A stretch of 64,000 nt of DNA from an uncultured Capnocytophaga sp. (GCF_937936315.1 NZ_CALGWU010000039.1:62001-126000); one strand, 5' to 3'. Positions 9,001 through 17,735 are shown, counted from the first letter of the stretch. The notes: generated by a model from the letters alone, not told the origin. A program made the numbers and translations.

Positions 9001-9185
9001 CTGGGGTAGAAAAAGGGCAAACTCACGCTGGGGAACTCACACCTTCACCTTATACCCATTTAGATATCGATTTGCAACAATTAGGTTTGGGAGGAGATAA
9101 CAGCTGGGGCAACTTACCAATGCAACAATATCTGTTGTATCTATATCAGCCTTATAGCTATAGTTATAGAATAGAAGCACACTAA
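6081..9185 (+). CDS. Glycoside hydrolase family 2 beta-galactosidase (LacZ type)
   Basis: An exported GH2 enzyme of 1034 residues, the usual length of LacZ-type beta-galactosidases. The N terminus (about residues 1-20) is a Sec signal ending T-A-Q. Domains in order are the jelly-roll sugar-binding domain (about 50-240), an immunoglobulin-like domain, the TIM barrel with acid/base Glu481 in G-N-E-S-G-N-G and nucleophile Glu544 in C-E-Y-A-H-A-M-G-N-S, and a C-terminal small-chain (Bgal_small_N) domain containing W-R-A-G-T-D-N-D. It probably removes beta-galactose from host or dietary glycans in the periplasm. It stands alone with its own promoter and no adjacent sugar transporter, so it is not in a classical utilisation locus. 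Confidence 0.95.
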   Translation: MKKYLLVAILLLLSKKNTAQQLDTIFENPAIQEINRLPMRASYFPFEEVSKAQTGNPTTSTRFLNLNGQWSFLWKEDYKQLPKNFYKTDFNESQWKKIAVPANWEVNGYGIPIYVNASYEFNQKNPTPPDIPDSLAQNAGLYRKTFNLPTSWQGEKVYLHLGAVKSAFKLYVNGKFVGVGKDSKLASEFDITPYIVQGKNLIAMEVRRWTDASYLECQDMWRFSGISRDCYLYMRPKVHLYDLSITSLLTKNYADGQLSTLVEVWNETPEDASKYRVEVSLYDKDKLLYTEKQTTDGLKRSFGKTELSFQALFPQVKAWSAEIPYLYRLQVTLYDAQGKVKEVVSRFVGFRTIEIKGSDILVNGKRVFFKGVNRHETDPQTGQVVSRESMEKDLMLMKLLNFNAVRTSHYPNDPYFYELCDKYGLYVMDEANIESHGMHYEKDKTLGNDPNWEYAHLLRMQRMIQRDKNHPSILFWSMGNESGNGWNFYKGYKLMKGLDSTRPIHYELAHYDWNTDIESRMYRRIPFLVDYALSNRTKPFLQCEYAHAMGNSLGNFQEYWDVYEHYPKLQGGFIWDFVDQGLYKTLANGKKILAYGGDYGNKNTPSDNNFLINGVIASDRSFHPHSYEVRKVQQEIAFEYKDKVLTLHNKYFFKDLSNYQIVWRLLKDGKEVQSGAFTDLVVLPQSSTSLVMPVLLTDDKAEYILQYTAQLKENEGLLAKGTPLAFAEFPLTAYTPQKSIIDTTPITIEETPMYILLQNRNYTAKIDKQAGKWVSFKVKNEELFTPEGLEVNLWRAGTDNDFGAGLPKKLQHLQEADKKADSVSVSVEKYTNGQIKVCIHKRLVDATIDYIQELLFEGKPSVTVHNSFKPLKEDKTLTFKIGNHLTLQPFQRIQWYGRGPWESYWDRKTSAMVGLYEGTIADQYYPYVRPQENGNKSDVRWARLSKKGVSLTIYSIDTLLNVNALPYSPAQLFPGVEKGQTHAGELTPSPYTHLDIDLQQLGLGGDNSWGNLPMQQYLLYLYQPYSYSYRIEAH

Positions 9186-9201
9186 TCTCTAACCCTGAAA
9201 C

Positions 9202-10146
9202 CTAAAACCTAATATGGGGGTATTTCATAGTAAATGCCTCCATTTTTTGTTGTAATTGTGCTAAAAACTGCTGATGACTTTCAGTTTCAGGGTTAAACGG
9301 ACGATGAGATAAGCCTTTTTGGATACTGTCTACTTGTTTCATATCTGCTTGAGTGGCAGTTTCTATATAGGTAGCAACCAAACGCTCCCAAATATAATTG
9401 ATAGTCATTTCCGATGGATGCACCATATCATTGGCGTAGAAACGATAGTCGCGCAATTCGTCTAATAGCAATTCGTAAGCAGGAAAATAAAGACTTTTGT
9501 TATCGGTGATAAGCGGGTATAAAGCTGCAAAGAGTTGTGATTTACTCACTTGATTTTCAAAGAATCCATCTTTGATATGTCGTACAGGTGAAATGGTGAA
9601 AACTATAGTTATCGAAGGGTTAAGTTGTTTCAGTAAGGCGATAATATGGCTGAGGCTTTCTGTAATTTCTTCAACAGATAGCAATCGTTTAGAAAAGTGT
9701 TGAGAGGGCAATTTGTGGCAATTTGCTACAATAGTATCGGTGCTGTTGTAGATATATACCCAAGCTGTCCCCAAGGTGATAAAACAAAAGCTCGTCTCTT
9801 GTAAGGCTTGTTGCAATTGTATTTGCTGGCTGTTAGCCAACTGTATTGCCTCTTTGAGTGAAGGCTGACTCATATCCGAATGAAAATTGAAACTATGCCA
9901 CAATTCATTGTGAAGAAAAAAATCTTCAGCTGTATAAGGAGAATTTTCAATAGTGTGTTGCAATATATTCTCTATAGCCAAAGGGTGAAAGAGTACTCCA
10001 AACGGATTTACAGTAATAGGAAATTTGTAATAAGCGAACTTTTGTGCCATATTTACAGCAAAACACGATCCTAAACTCACTATAGAGCTATAGTAAGTAA
10101 TACTTTCTGTTGCTTTAGAGATAGGTACAATAGTTCTAAAATCCAT
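9202..10146 (-). CDS. GSCFA domain protein (SGNH-like hydrolase)
   Basis: The N-terminal region contains the family-naming motif G-S-C-F-A followed by V-N-M-A-Q-K-F. Near residue 220, N-D-M-V-H-P-S looks like the Asp/His block of an SGNH-type esterase, so Ser in G-S-C would be the nucleophile. No signal peptide is seen, and 314 residues is normal for the family. The biological substrate of GSCFA proteins is not established. It is the last gene of a tightly spaced minus-strand operon, 10 bases after ogt, and ends 16 bases from the convergent beta-galactosidase gene. Confidence 0.88.
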   Translation of the reverse strand: MDFRTIVPISKATESITYYSSIVSLGSCFAVNMAQKFAYYKFPITVNPFGVLFHPLAIENILQHTIENSPYTAEDFFLHNELWHSFNFHSDMSQPSLKEAIQLANSQQIQLQQALQETSFCFITLGTAWVYIYNSTDTIVANCHKLPSQHFSKRLLSVEEITESLSHIIALLKQLNPSITIVFTISPVRHIKDGFFENQVSKSQLFAALYPLITDNKSLYFPAYELLLDELRDYRFYANDMVHPSEMTINYIWERLVATYIETATQADMKQVDSIQKGLSHRPFNPETESHQQFLAQLQQKMEAFTMKYPHIRF

Positions 10147-10156
10147 AGTTATAGTA

Positions 10157-10678
10157 TTAGGAATTACTTTTTTCTAAATTGAGCAAAAACTCCTTTCGGC
10201 TAAGACCACCTGCATAACCTGTGAGCGTACCATTACTGCCAATCACACGGTGGCAAGGTACAATAATAGAAAGGCGATTTTTACTATTGGCATTGGCTAC
10301 TGCACGAACGCCTTTGGGATTTCCTACCGCAATTGCTTGTTCTTTATAAGTGCGCGTTTCGCCATACGGAATGGTTTGCAATACCTTCCACACTTCTTCT
10401 TGAAAGGGTGTGCCTACTAAGGTAATGGGTAATGTAAATTCTTTGCGTTCTTTAGCAAAGTACTCTTTTAGTTGCTTTTCGAGTTCTAAAAGCAAGGCGT
10501 TTTCCTGCGCCATATCTTTAGCTTCCAAGCGCAAAAGTACTTCAGCTTGATCTCGATACCAAGTTGTTTGGTCGAGAAAATCTAATACACAAATAGCTTC
10601 ATCCGTTGCCATTGCTATCGTCATTCCTATCGGAGTTATGATCTTCTTCTTGTATAACTTCAGTGTCTTTTTCTTCAT
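10157..10678 (-). CDS. ogt: Methylated-DNA-[protein]-cysteine S-methyltransferase
   Basis: Suicide repair enzyme that removes methyl groups from O6-methylguanine in DNA. The active-site motif P-C-H-R-V-I-G places the acceptor Cys at residue 142, followed by G-Y-A-G-G-L-S-R-K. The N-terminal Ogt domain begins with T-P-I-G-M-T-I-A-M and needs sequence upstream of the internal Met, so I chose the ATG at 10678; an in-frame ATG at 10714 is the alternative. With this start, 80 bases overlap the 3' end of the AsmA-like gene in a different frame, which suggests coupled translation. Confidence 0.92.
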   Translation of the reverse strand: MKKKTLKLYKKKIITPIGMTIAMATDEAICVLDFLDQTTWYRDQAEVLLRLEAKDMAQENALLLELEKQLKEYFAKERKEFTLPITLVGTPFQEEVWKVLQTIPYGETRTYKEQAIAVGNPKGVRAVANANSKNRLSIIVPCHRVIGSNGTLTGYAGGLSRKEFLLNLEKSNS

Positions 10679-13433
10679 TGGTAGCTTCGCTATTAGCCTC
10701 GTATTCAGTTTCATCTAAGTCTTTAGATTTATTACCTAAACTTATTTTTGGATTTTCTTGAGTGCCAGTTATTTTTATAGGGATACCTATAATCCCTAAA
10801 GGAGGTAATCCTAAACGCATTTTAAAGTTCAGATTGCCGTCAAAACTGCTTTGACCTTCAATACGTGGGCGGAATCCTGATACCTTAAACTTAAAACGTT
10901 CTATGTTAATCAGATTGTTTTTTATCTCACTTTTGATGTCTATAGTAGATAGTTTAGAATCTTTTAATGCATCTGCGCCTGTTTTCTCGCTAATTACATT
11001 AAAGAGTTTAAATCCTTTCATCTGTACATCTTTCACAGAGAGCACACCTCCTCCTTTGAGTGAAGGATAGATAGGTAGCATCTCTTCGTCTAGTTTTCCT
11101 GCTACTTTATAATCTAAAGAGACAATACCATATGCATCTTTAGCCATTGAAGCTATTTCTCTAAAGAGTTTTACTTCTTTATAAGCGCGTTGTATATCAA
11201 AATTCTCTGCTTTGATATCAAAGGAAAAATGGGCGCGTTTTGGAGTTTCATCAGCGTATTTAGCGTTGAATTGAGCTGTAACACCTATAACATTAAAGTT
11301 GACATTTTTCAGGGATAAAGTACCTTTTTTTAGTTGGGTACTTCCTTTGAGGTTGAGAATATCGAGCCCTTGAAAAACTACCTTTTTCAGGTTAGCATTC
11401 AGGTCAAAATCAAAAGGTTTAGGAACTATCACTACACCTTTTTCAGAAGTGACAGTAGCTGTTGGGGTTGTAGTAGTTTCATCTTTTGTTTCTTCAGGTG
11501 AGGGAGCAGGGGAAGCATACATAAACTCATCAACATCAATATAGTTAGAGGATACTGAAAAATTACCTCTGAGTATCTGATTTTTAGAGAATAAAAAGTT
11601 GATGACATTGCTCATTCGTCCGTTCATCAAAAAATCGGATTTACCATAAGTAGCATGGAAATTGTTAAAGCTCATATCGTCTTGCTGGAATCTAAAAATT
11701 CCCTCTTGAATGATAAAAGGTTTAGGTAAATATTCTGAAGTAGTTTTGATATTGCGAAGTTCAATACAGCCCTTGTTTTGCAATAAGTGATAACGCCCAT
11801 TGGTGGCATCACTTTGTGTGCCTTTCAGCGATATATCGGCTTTAGCATAACCTTCTAATTCTAATCCTTTTTGAGAGAATACTTTGTATATCTTGGCAAT
11901 ATTGAGTTCTCCTTTAGCTTGAATATCATAGTGTATATCGTCAAAATTCTCCATTGCTAAATTTACTGTAAAAGATTTATTCTCAAAAAGGAGATTGAGC
12001 GGGTTGAGGTGCAATGAGAGTGTTTGCATGTCACCATTGGTATTCTCTACCTTTCCTTTAAAATGTATATCGGTAATAGGGTTAGGGTAGTAAGGTGTTT
12101 TTACATAGCCTTCAGAGAATTCTAAATCGCCTTTGGTAATAGGAAATAGTTTTTGTTCTGGAGCATATGTTCCTTTAGATTTTATATCGGCTAAAAGCAT
12201 TCCTTTTACCTCTAAATCCTTCATATCCAGTAAATGCATTACATTTGCTACATTGATGTTTGCACGTACTTTAGCATCAATTACTAGGGGATTGATACCA
12301 TTTAAATTCAAGATACCTGAAAAATATTCTTTACCAATTGTAAAATAGATAGAATCGAGTTTAACCCCTACTTTATTCACATCTAAAGAAGGCAGACTCG
12401 TCTCTACGTTTAAGAAGAGATGTTCGGCTGGGGCAGGTACCCCTTCATAGCCTACATAGCCATCTCTCACTTTCATTTTAAAGAAAATATCGGGACTCAG
12501 GTTTTGTGAAGCAATATATTTTCCTTTCATCGAAAAGAAAATGTCAGTTTTTCCTTTAAGGGTTGCTTTTTTATGCCATTGAGTAAACTGAGGGGGCAAA
12601 GCGGTAAAGAAATCATTGAGATTGCTATCTTTAGAATTGATTTCGAAATTGAGGTCATAACCATTGCTCAAGAAGTCTAACTTCCCTTTGAAGTCTACGG
12701 GTAATTGGTTTATTTTCAAATCGTTTTGCTGAAATATAAACGATAATGAATGCGTGTTGATTTGAGTGATGAGTTCTGCATTTACGTGTTTATCCTTTAG
12801 ATAAGTTTCACCACCAAAGATAAAATCTAATGATTGTATTTGGGCTTTGGTACGCAAATCAAAAATAGATTCTTCTAAACCTCCTTTTCCTAAGTAGTTA
12901 AAGCCGTTGGCTTGAATGTAAATACCGGTAGATTTATCGTCATAAATCAATCGAGTGTCTTTTAATTCAATGCGTTGTAAATCTACGCGAGCGTCATCAT
13001 CTCCTTCGTCAGTAGTTTCTTCTGATGATTTGTATACATTATAACTCGCGCCCCCTTGTTTGTCCACTTGGATATGAACAAAAGCATTTTTAAGATAAAT
13101 CTCCTCTATATCAATTTTTTTAGAGAAGAGCAATTCCTTCACATCTATCCCCAAAGAGAGTCGTTTTACGGATACTAAAGTGTCGTTCTCAAAAGAAGCT
13201 GACCCTTTGAGGAGTACATCGTCTAAGTTAAGAGTAAGTGAGGGAAAATGGGTAAAGAAAGTGAGATTTGCCTTAGAGAAGTTGAGTTCACCGTTGAGGT
13301 TATCATTGGATAATTTCTTAACTTTCTCGGTTACATACTCGGGGTAGAGCATCGGGAAAACAATCACAAAAGCCAATAGTAATCCTACTAATATCCCTAA
13401 ATATTTCAGTGCTTTAAATATATATTTCTTCAT
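10599..13433 (-). CDS. AsmA-like family protein
   Basis: Large envelope protein of 944 residues with a single N-terminal membrane helix (about 9-31) and a long periplasmic region rich in beta strands. This is the architecture of AsmA/TamB-type proteins, now viewed as lipid-conducting bridges between membranes. The segment near residues 845-895 (G-L-P-P-L-G-I-I-G-I-P-I-K-I-T-G-T) resembles the conserved AsmA C-terminal region. The last roughly 40 residues are a highly acidic, Asp/Glu/Asn-rich tail encoded where ogt begins. It follows aroQ by 4 bases. Confidence 0.85.
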   Translation of the reverse strand: MKKYIFKALKYLGILVGLLLAFVIVFPMLYPEYVTEKVKKLSNDNLNGELNFSKANLTFFTHFPSLTLNLDDVLLKGSASFENDTLVSVKRLSLGIDVKELLFSKKIDIEEIYLKNAFVHIQVDKQGGASYNVYKSSEETTDEGDDDARVDLQRIELKDTRLIYDDKSTGIYIQANGFNYLGKGGLEESIFDLRTKAQIQSLDFIFGGETYLKDKHVNAELITQINTHSLSFIFQQNDLKINQLPVDFKGKLDFLSNGYDLNFEINSKDSNLNDFFTALPPQFTQWHKKATLKGKTDIFFSMKGKYIASQNLSPDIFFKMKVRDGYVGYEGVPAPAEHLFLNVETSLPSLDVNKVGVKLDSIYFTIGKEYFSGILNLNGINPLVIDAKVRANINVANVMHLLDMKDLEVKGMLLADIKSKGTYAPEQKLFPITKGDLEFSEGYVKTPYYPNPITDIHFKGKVENTNGDMQTLSLHLNPLNLLFENKSFTVNLAMENFDDIHYDIQAKGELNIAKIYKVFSQKGLELEGYAKADISLKGTQSDATNGRYHLLQNKGCIELRNIKTTSEYLPKPFIIQEGIFRFQQDDMSFNNFHATYGKSDFLMNGRMSNVINFLFSKNQILRGNFSVSSNYIDVDEFMYASPAPSPEETKDETTTTPTATVTSEKGVVIVPKPFDFDLNANLKKVVFQGLDILNLKGSTQLKKGTLSLKNVNFNVIGVTAQFNAKYADETPKRAHFSFDIKAENFDIQRAYKEVKLFREIASMAKDAYGIVSLDYKVAGKLDEEMLPIYPSLKGGGVLSVKDVQMKGFKLFNVISEKTGADALKDSKLSTIDIKSEIKNNLINIERFKFKVSGFRPRIEGQSSFDGNLNFKMRLGLPPLGIIGIPIKITGTQENPKISLGNKSKDLDETEYEANSEATNEEKDTEVIQEEDHNSDRNDDSNGNG

Positions 13434-13437
13434 TCAA

Positions 13438-13860
13438 TCAATCAATAAAACTTTGGATTGCCAATTCGTAACTTTTCATCCCAAACCCTACGATTACACC
13501 TTTGGCTACTGCCGATAAAAAGGAGTGATGACGGAAGGTTTCTCGGGCAAAAGTATTGGAGATATGTACCTCTATCACAGGAGTTTTTACCGCCTTTATA
13601 GCGTCGGCTAAAGCGATAGAAGTGTGAGTGTAAGCGCCTGCATTGAGCACTATTCCCTCAAAAGTAAAACCTATTTCGTGGATTTTATCAATAAGAGCTC
13701 CCTCGTGATTGCTTTGGAAGTAGTGTAACTCACACTCGGGGAACTTAGTTTGCAACTCGGCTAATAGCGTTTCAAAAGTTTGAGAGCCATAAATTTCAGG
13801 CTCTCGTGTACCTAACAAATTGAGGTTAGGTCCATTGATAATCATTATTTTTTTCTTCAT
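13438..13860 (-). CDS. aroQ: Type II 3-dehydroquinate dehydratase
   Basis: Catalyses dehydration of 3-dehydroquinate to 3-dehydroshikimate in the shikimate pathway. At 140 residues it has the normal type II size. Visible motifs are G-P-N-L-N-L-L-G (residues 10-17), catalytic Tyr24 in P-E-I-Y-G, Asn73 in N-A-G-A-Y-T-H, His99 in E-V-H-I-S-N and Arg106/Arg110 in R-E-T-F-R. It lies within an operon of otherwise envelope-related genes, 9 bases after the DUF2807 gene. Confidence 0.97.
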   Translation of the reverse strand: MKKKIMIINGPNLNLLGTREPEIYGSQTFETLLAELQTKFPECELHYFQSNHEGALIDKIHEIGFTFEGIVLNAGAYTHTSIALADAIKAVKTPVIEVHISNTFARETFRHHSFLSAVAKGVIVGFGMKSYELAIQSFID

Positions 13861-13869
13861 AAATACGCC

Positions 13870-14580
13870 TTATTCTTCTATTTTGATGCGCCCTATACCT
13901 TTTACACTTTTCTTAAACACAGGCGGATTTCCTTTTATAGTAATACTTCCTGCTCCTGCTATCGAAGCATCTACATCTTCAGTTACGTGAGCTGAAATGC
14001 TTCCTGCACCTGCTATGCGCAAAGTAGCTTGTTTGGCAACGAGCTCTTTAGCATCGATATCGCCAGCTCCTTTTACTACAGCATTGAGGCGTTCTGTTGA
14101 GCCTGCGATATCCACATCACCAGCTCCTGCTACTTGCAAATCAAGTGAAGTAGCCTCTACAGTAGCATCAAGGTCTCCACTGCCTTCTATCTTGAATTGC
14201 AAGTTACCGACTTTTAGCTTTTCTTGTGTAGAGATATCAACAGCGCCTTTTGCTACTATTTTTTTCAACGAAGTATTAATGGGTATATATACTGTTAATG
14301 AAGTCTTTAGTTTGTATTTATTGTCTATACTCACGTAGAGTACTTTGTTTGATACGCTCGTTTTCAAATACGGAAGTACCTCTTTTTGTCCTTTAACTTT
14401 CAAAGTGCCTACTTCACCTTCAGTGAGTACGAGATGATAAGCCCCTGATACCTCTACTGACTCATAAACAGCTACTTTTCGGTCTTCTATTTTGATTTCT
14501 TTTCCAGCCTCTACTTTCTTCTGGCCATATACTGCTCCTATAAACAGGACAATAGTCATAAATGTCATAATTTTTTTCAT
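13870..14580 (-). CDS. DUF2807 (GIN domain) secreted protein
   Basis: A 236-residue exported protein with an N-terminal signal (about 1-19, ending V-Y-G-Q). The mature part has repeated rungs such as G-A-G-D-V-D-I, G-A-G-D-I-D-A and G-A-G-S-I-T-I, typical of the right-handed beta-helix in DUF2807, also called the auto-transporter adhesin head GIN domain. Its function is unknown; it is probably periplasmic or surface-exposed. Its ATG overlaps the stop of the glycosyltransferase gene by 4 bases, a translational-coupling arrangement. Confidence 0.85.
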   Translation of the reverse strand: MKKIMTFMTIVLFIGAVYGQKKVEAGKEIKIEDRKVAVYESVEVSGAYHLVLTEGEVGTLKVKGQKEVLPYLKTSVSNKVLYVSIDNKYKLKTSLTVYIPINTSLKKIVAKGAVDISTQEKLKVGNLQFKIEGSGDLDATVEATSLDLQVAGAGDVDIAGSTERLNAVVKGAGDIDAKELVAKQATLRIAGAGSISAHVTEDVDASIAGAGSITIKGNPPVFKKSVKGIGRIKIEE

Positions 14581-15605
14581 AATATATTCAATATTTGTTC
14601 CACCTTTGCTAAAATCATTTCTTCAGAAATAGTTTCTATAGCTTTTTCATAACCTTTTGGATATTTTTTTCCGTAGACCGAAGTGGGGATCAACGGGAAT
14701 TGTGTTCTATCGGCTAAAAGAGCATTTTCTTTAGGTTGAGCATACGGATAAAAGCCTGCGTAAGGGTGTGTAACGCCCCAAAGAGTAATTGTAGGAACTC
14801 CATACATAGCCGATAGGTGGGCATTACCGCTGTCCATTCCTATCATTAAATCCAGATGAGATATGAGTTCTAATTCTTGTTTGAATGAAAGTTTTCCTAC
14901 CATATTTTCAGTGTTAGGTAATTGAATCTGGGCTACTTTTTGTTCTTCTTCTTTACCACCTCCAAAAATATAAATTTTCCCGTTGGGGTAACGTTCAGAT
15001 AGTTTTTCTATTACGTTACATATTTTGTCGAAAGGGTATTGCTTACTTACATATGAAGCGAAAGGGGCAACGCCTATGTGTACATTAGCTCCATTAAACA
15101 AGTTTTTTACCGGTTCGCTCATAGAGGGGGTAGGGGGCAAATACTTCTCGTTCAAATCAATAGGGAAGCCTAAGGCAGCAAAAACATCGGCGTATCGCTG
15201 GTACGAAGGTTTTAATGGTTCAAAAACTTTAAATTTATAACGAGTAAGGGCATATTTATCTCTTCTGCCTTTGTTAATTTGTTTAAAAGGTATTTTAGAT
15301 CCTTTAAAATAAAATTTAAGGATGTTAGTACGTAATACATTGTGAATATCTGCGACCCCATCAATACCTTTTGATTTTAGCTCTTTGTAGAGTTTATACA
15401 ATCCTATTAAACCACTATGTTTTCCTTTAATTTCAGGGGTAAATACCTCTACATTAGAGAGGTGGGAGAACATTGGAGCAAATAAAGGGCGTGTGAGGTA
15501 GGTGATTTTTACGTCCGGATATTGCTCTGAAAATGCGGTTAAAATGGGGACACTAATAGCAACGTCACCCATTGCCGACATTCTAAGTACAGCGATATGT
15601 TCCAT
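14577..15605 (-). CDS. Glycosyltransferase family 9 (heptosyltransferase-like)
   Basis: GT9 enzymes add heptose or a related sugar from an ADP-sugar to the lipopolysaccharide core. The 342-residue protein has the GT-B pattern: an N-terminal acceptor domain beginning I-A-V-L-R-M-S-A-M-G-D and a C-terminal nucleotide-sugar domain with M-I-G-M-D-S-G-N-A-H-L and T-L-W-G-V-T-H-P. This D-S-G-x-x-H block is typical of ADP-heptose:LPS heptosyltransferases. It is the first gene of the minus-strand operon running to 9202. The actual sugar cannot be deduced. Confidence 0.9.
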   Translation of the reverse strand: MEHIAVLRMSAMGDVAISVPILTAFSEQYPDVKITYLTRPLFAPMFSHLSNVEVFTPEIKGKHSGLIGLYKLYKELKSKGIDGVADIHNVLRTNILKFYFKGSKIPFKQINKGRRDKYALTRYKFKVFEPLKPSYQRYADVFAALGFPIDLNEKYLPPTPSMSEPVKNLFNGANVHIGVAPFASYVSKQYPFDKICNVIEKLSERYPNGKIYIFGGGKEEEQKVAQIQLPNTENMVGKLSFKQELELISHLDLMIGMDSGNAHLSAMYGVPTITLWGVTHPYAGFYPYAQPKENALLADRTQFPLIPTSVYGKKYPKGYEKAIETISEEMILAKVEQILNIL

Positions 15606-15610
15606 TTTGT

Positions 15611-15641
15611 TTTGGTATTAATGTTTTTATTATTATCTTTG
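15611..15641 (+). promoter_or_regulatory. Promoter of the M64 peptidase gene
   Basis: TTTG (15611-15614), 19 bases, then TATCTTTG (15634-15641). It lies just upstream of the divergent glycosyltransferase start and 70 bases before the peptidase ATG. Confidence 0.7.
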
Positions 15642-15711
15642 GCAGTTGAAAACTAACAGCTCCTAACTAAAATCACTGCAAATGTAGTAAAAAAAATAAT
15701 AGCAACTAAAT

Positions 15712-16971
15712 ATGAGACATTTATTTTTACTTTTTTTTATCTCACAGTTTATTTTTGCACAAAATAACACTGTTTTTACTTTTGACAAAAGTCTTCGCTT
15801 AGACTTTGATTTACTTTCTGATACCCAAAGAACAGAGGTGATTTTTGGGCAGATGAAAAAAGAACCTTATTGGGGAGGTTCACACACAAATCTAATAGCA
15901 CCTGATTTAGGAAATTTTCGCTTACAAGTGTTTGATGGCTCTCAGCTAGTTTTTTCTAAAGGATTTAACTCATTGGCTAATGAATGGGCTACACTTGAAG
16001 AAGCAAAAACTGAAAAACGCCTTTTTGCTCATGCGATGCAATTGCCTTTTCCTGCCAAGAAGCTTCTTTTGCACCTAGATAAACGTGATAAACAAGGTGT
16101 ATTTCAAACAATTGCTGCAAAAGAATTATTTCCAGATGATTATTTTATTATTGAAGAGAAGCAACCTGATTATCCTATAAAGCAATTGCTTAATAATGGC
16201 AATGCAGCTAAAAAAGTGGATATTGTGATTTTAGCAGAAGGCTATACAGCTGCAGAGGCTGAAAAATTTTATACTGATGCACAGCGTATGACTGATTATA
16301 TGTTCACAATTCCTCCTTTTGATAAGCTTAAAAAGGATTTCAATGTTTATGCTATAGCTGTGCCCTCTAAAGAAAGCGGCACAGATGTACCAGGGAAATA
16401 TATTTATAAAAATACAGCGTTCAATGCTTCTTTCTATACTTTTAACCAAGAACGTTATCTTACCACTAATAGTATGAAAGCCATTGCCGATGCAGCCTCA
16501 GCAGTGCCTTATGATCAAGTTTATATATTGGTAAATACTTCTATTTATGGAGGGGGTGCTTTTTATAATCATCTCAATTTAGCTTCAGCTGATAATGAAC
16601 TTGCCGAAAAAGTGTATATACATGAGTTTGGTCATGGTTTTGTTGGTTTAGCCGATGAATATTATTATGATTGGGATCCTACTTTTCAAGAGACTTATGA
16701 TCCTAAGATAGAACCTTGGGAAGAGAATATCACTACCTTAGTGAATTTTGAGAGTAAATGGGAAGATATGGTAAAAAAAAGTATTCCTATTCCTACACCT
16801 CGTATCTCAAAATACCAAAATACCCTCGGAGCTTTTGAAGGCGGAGGGTATACTAGTAAAGGGGTTTATAGTCCTATGCAAGATTGCCGAATGAAATCTA
16901 ATGATCCTAAAGGCTTTTGTCCTGTATGTGAACGCGCAATTCGTAAAATAGTAGACTTCTATACTAAATAG
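15712..16971 (+). CDS. M64 family metallopeptidase (IgA peptidase family)
   Basis: A secreted zinc peptidase of 419 residues with a Sec signal (1-16, ending F-A-Q). An N-terminal M64_N-like beta domain (about 20-150) precedes the catalytic domain. The zinc motif H-E-F-G-H-G-F-V-G-L-A-D-E begins at His304 with His308, Glu305 as catalytic base and Asp315 downstream. The family is named for an IgA1-cleaving enzyme of a gut Clostridium; IgA cleavage cannot be concluded for this protein. It is monocistronic with its own promoter and ends 4 bases from the convergent mtnN. Confidence 0.9.
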   Translation: MRHLFLLFFISQFIFAQNNTVFTFDKSLRLDFDLLSDTQRTEVIFGQMKKEPYWGGSHTNLIAPDLGNFRLQVFDGSQLVFSKGFNSLANEWATLEEAKTEKRLFAHAMQLPFPAKKLLLHLDKRDKQGVFQTIAAKELFPDDYFIIEEKQPDYPIKQLLNNGNAAKKVDIVILAEGYTAAEAEKFYTDAQRMTDYMFTIPPFDKLKKDFNVYAIAVPSKESGTDVPGKYIYKNTAFNASFYTFNQERYLTTNSMKAIADAASAVPYDQVYILVNTSIYGGGAFYNHLNLASADNELAEKVYIHEFGHGFVGLADEYYYDWDPTFQETYDPKIEPWEENITTLVNFESKWEDMVKKSIPIPTPRISKYQNTLGAFEGGGYTSKGVYSPMQDCRMKSNDPKGFCPVCERAIRKIVDFYTK

Positions 16972-16975
16972 AATA

Positions 16976-17659
16976 TTAACAACTTAATAAGAAGGCTTTG
17001 ACAATAGAAGCTGAAATACGTCCTGCTTCCTCTACAAACTCATTATAGGAAATAGCGTTGCCCTCACCTGCCTTATCCGATATAGCACGTAACATCACAA
17101 AAGGTATATTTAACATATAGCAAGTTTGGGCAATGGCAGCTGCTTCCATCTCTACAGCTTTAGCTTGAGGGAAGTTAAGTGAAATTTCATCAAAACGCTT
17201 AGGGTCTGAGATAAATGAATCACCACTTACTACTTGCCCATAATGCAAAATGTATTGATGAGTAGAGGCTACATTTTTTAATTTCTCATTCCACTGAGCA
17301 TCAGCTTTGAAAGCAGGGGGCATCTGGGCTTGTTGTCCTATTTCGTAACCAAAAGCGGTTACATCTACATCGTGGTGACGCACTTCGGTAGCTAAGATTA
17401 AATCGTGCACAGAAGTATCACCTAATCCTCCAGCAGTCCCTGTATTGATAATAAGTGATGGATGGTAATGCTCTATAAGCAAGGTAGTACCTACAGCAGC
17501 ACTTACTTTTCCAATCCCAGATAGCAAAACCACTACTTCTTTACCACAGAGGTTTCCCTGATAAAATGCAAAACGCCCTATTTTTGTTTCTTTACAATTT
17601 TCAATGGCAGCTTTTAGTGTGTTGATTTCAAGTTCCATTGCACCTATAATTCCAATCAT
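16976..17659 (-). CDS. mtnN: 5'-methylthioadenosine/S-adenosylhomocysteine nucleosidase
   Basis: Cleaves adenine from methylthioadenosine and S-adenosylhomocysteine, feeding methionine salvage and the methyl cycle. The 227-residue length is normal. Motifs are G-I-I-G-A-M-E-L-E with Glu11 at the E. coli Glu12 position, V-V-S-G-D-S-F-I, A-V-E-M-E-A-A-A-I-A (Glu171/Glu173) and R-A-I-S-D-K-A-G-E with catalytic Asp195. It lies just downstream of the apbE terminator, so its own promoter or readthrough must serve it; I see no clear TAnnTTTG box. Confidence 0.96.
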   Translation of the reverse strand: MIGIIGAMELEINTLKAAIENCKETKIGRFAFYQGNLCGKEVVVLLSGIGKVSAAVGTTLLIEHYHPSLIINTGTAGGLGDTSVHDLILATEVRHHDVDVTAFGYEIGQQAQMPPAFKADAQWNEKLKNVASTHQYILHYGQVVSGDSFISDPKRFDEISLNFPQAKAVEMEAAAIAQTCYMLNIPFVMLRAISDKAGEGNAISYNEFVEEAGRISASIVKAFLLSC

Positions 17660-17681
17660 ATCAATTAATATTTAACAATTA

Positions 17682-17717
17682 GAAGGGGACTGTTTGAGTT
17701 GTCAAGCAGTCCCCTTC
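17682..17717 (-). terminator. Terminator of the apbE pair
   Basis: A 16-bp stem (17682-17697 with 17702-17717, one G-U pair) and four-base loop, beginning 18 bases after the downstream apbE stop. The outer stem contains GGGGACTG/CAGTCCCC. The following minus-strand sequence is A/T-rich but not a pure U-tract. Confidence 0.75.
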
Positions 17718-17735
17718 ATTCTATTTTACTTTCAA

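Noticed and set aside
6081..9185. Type IX secretion C-terminal domain on the beta-galactosidase
   Set aside because: The C terminus belongs to the small-chain domain and shows no typical T9SS sorting domain.
15712..16971. M64 peptidase as an IgA-cleaving virulence factor
   Set aside because: The family name comes from one IgA-cleaving member; the sequence here shows only the zinc fold and secretion signal, so the substrate is unproven.
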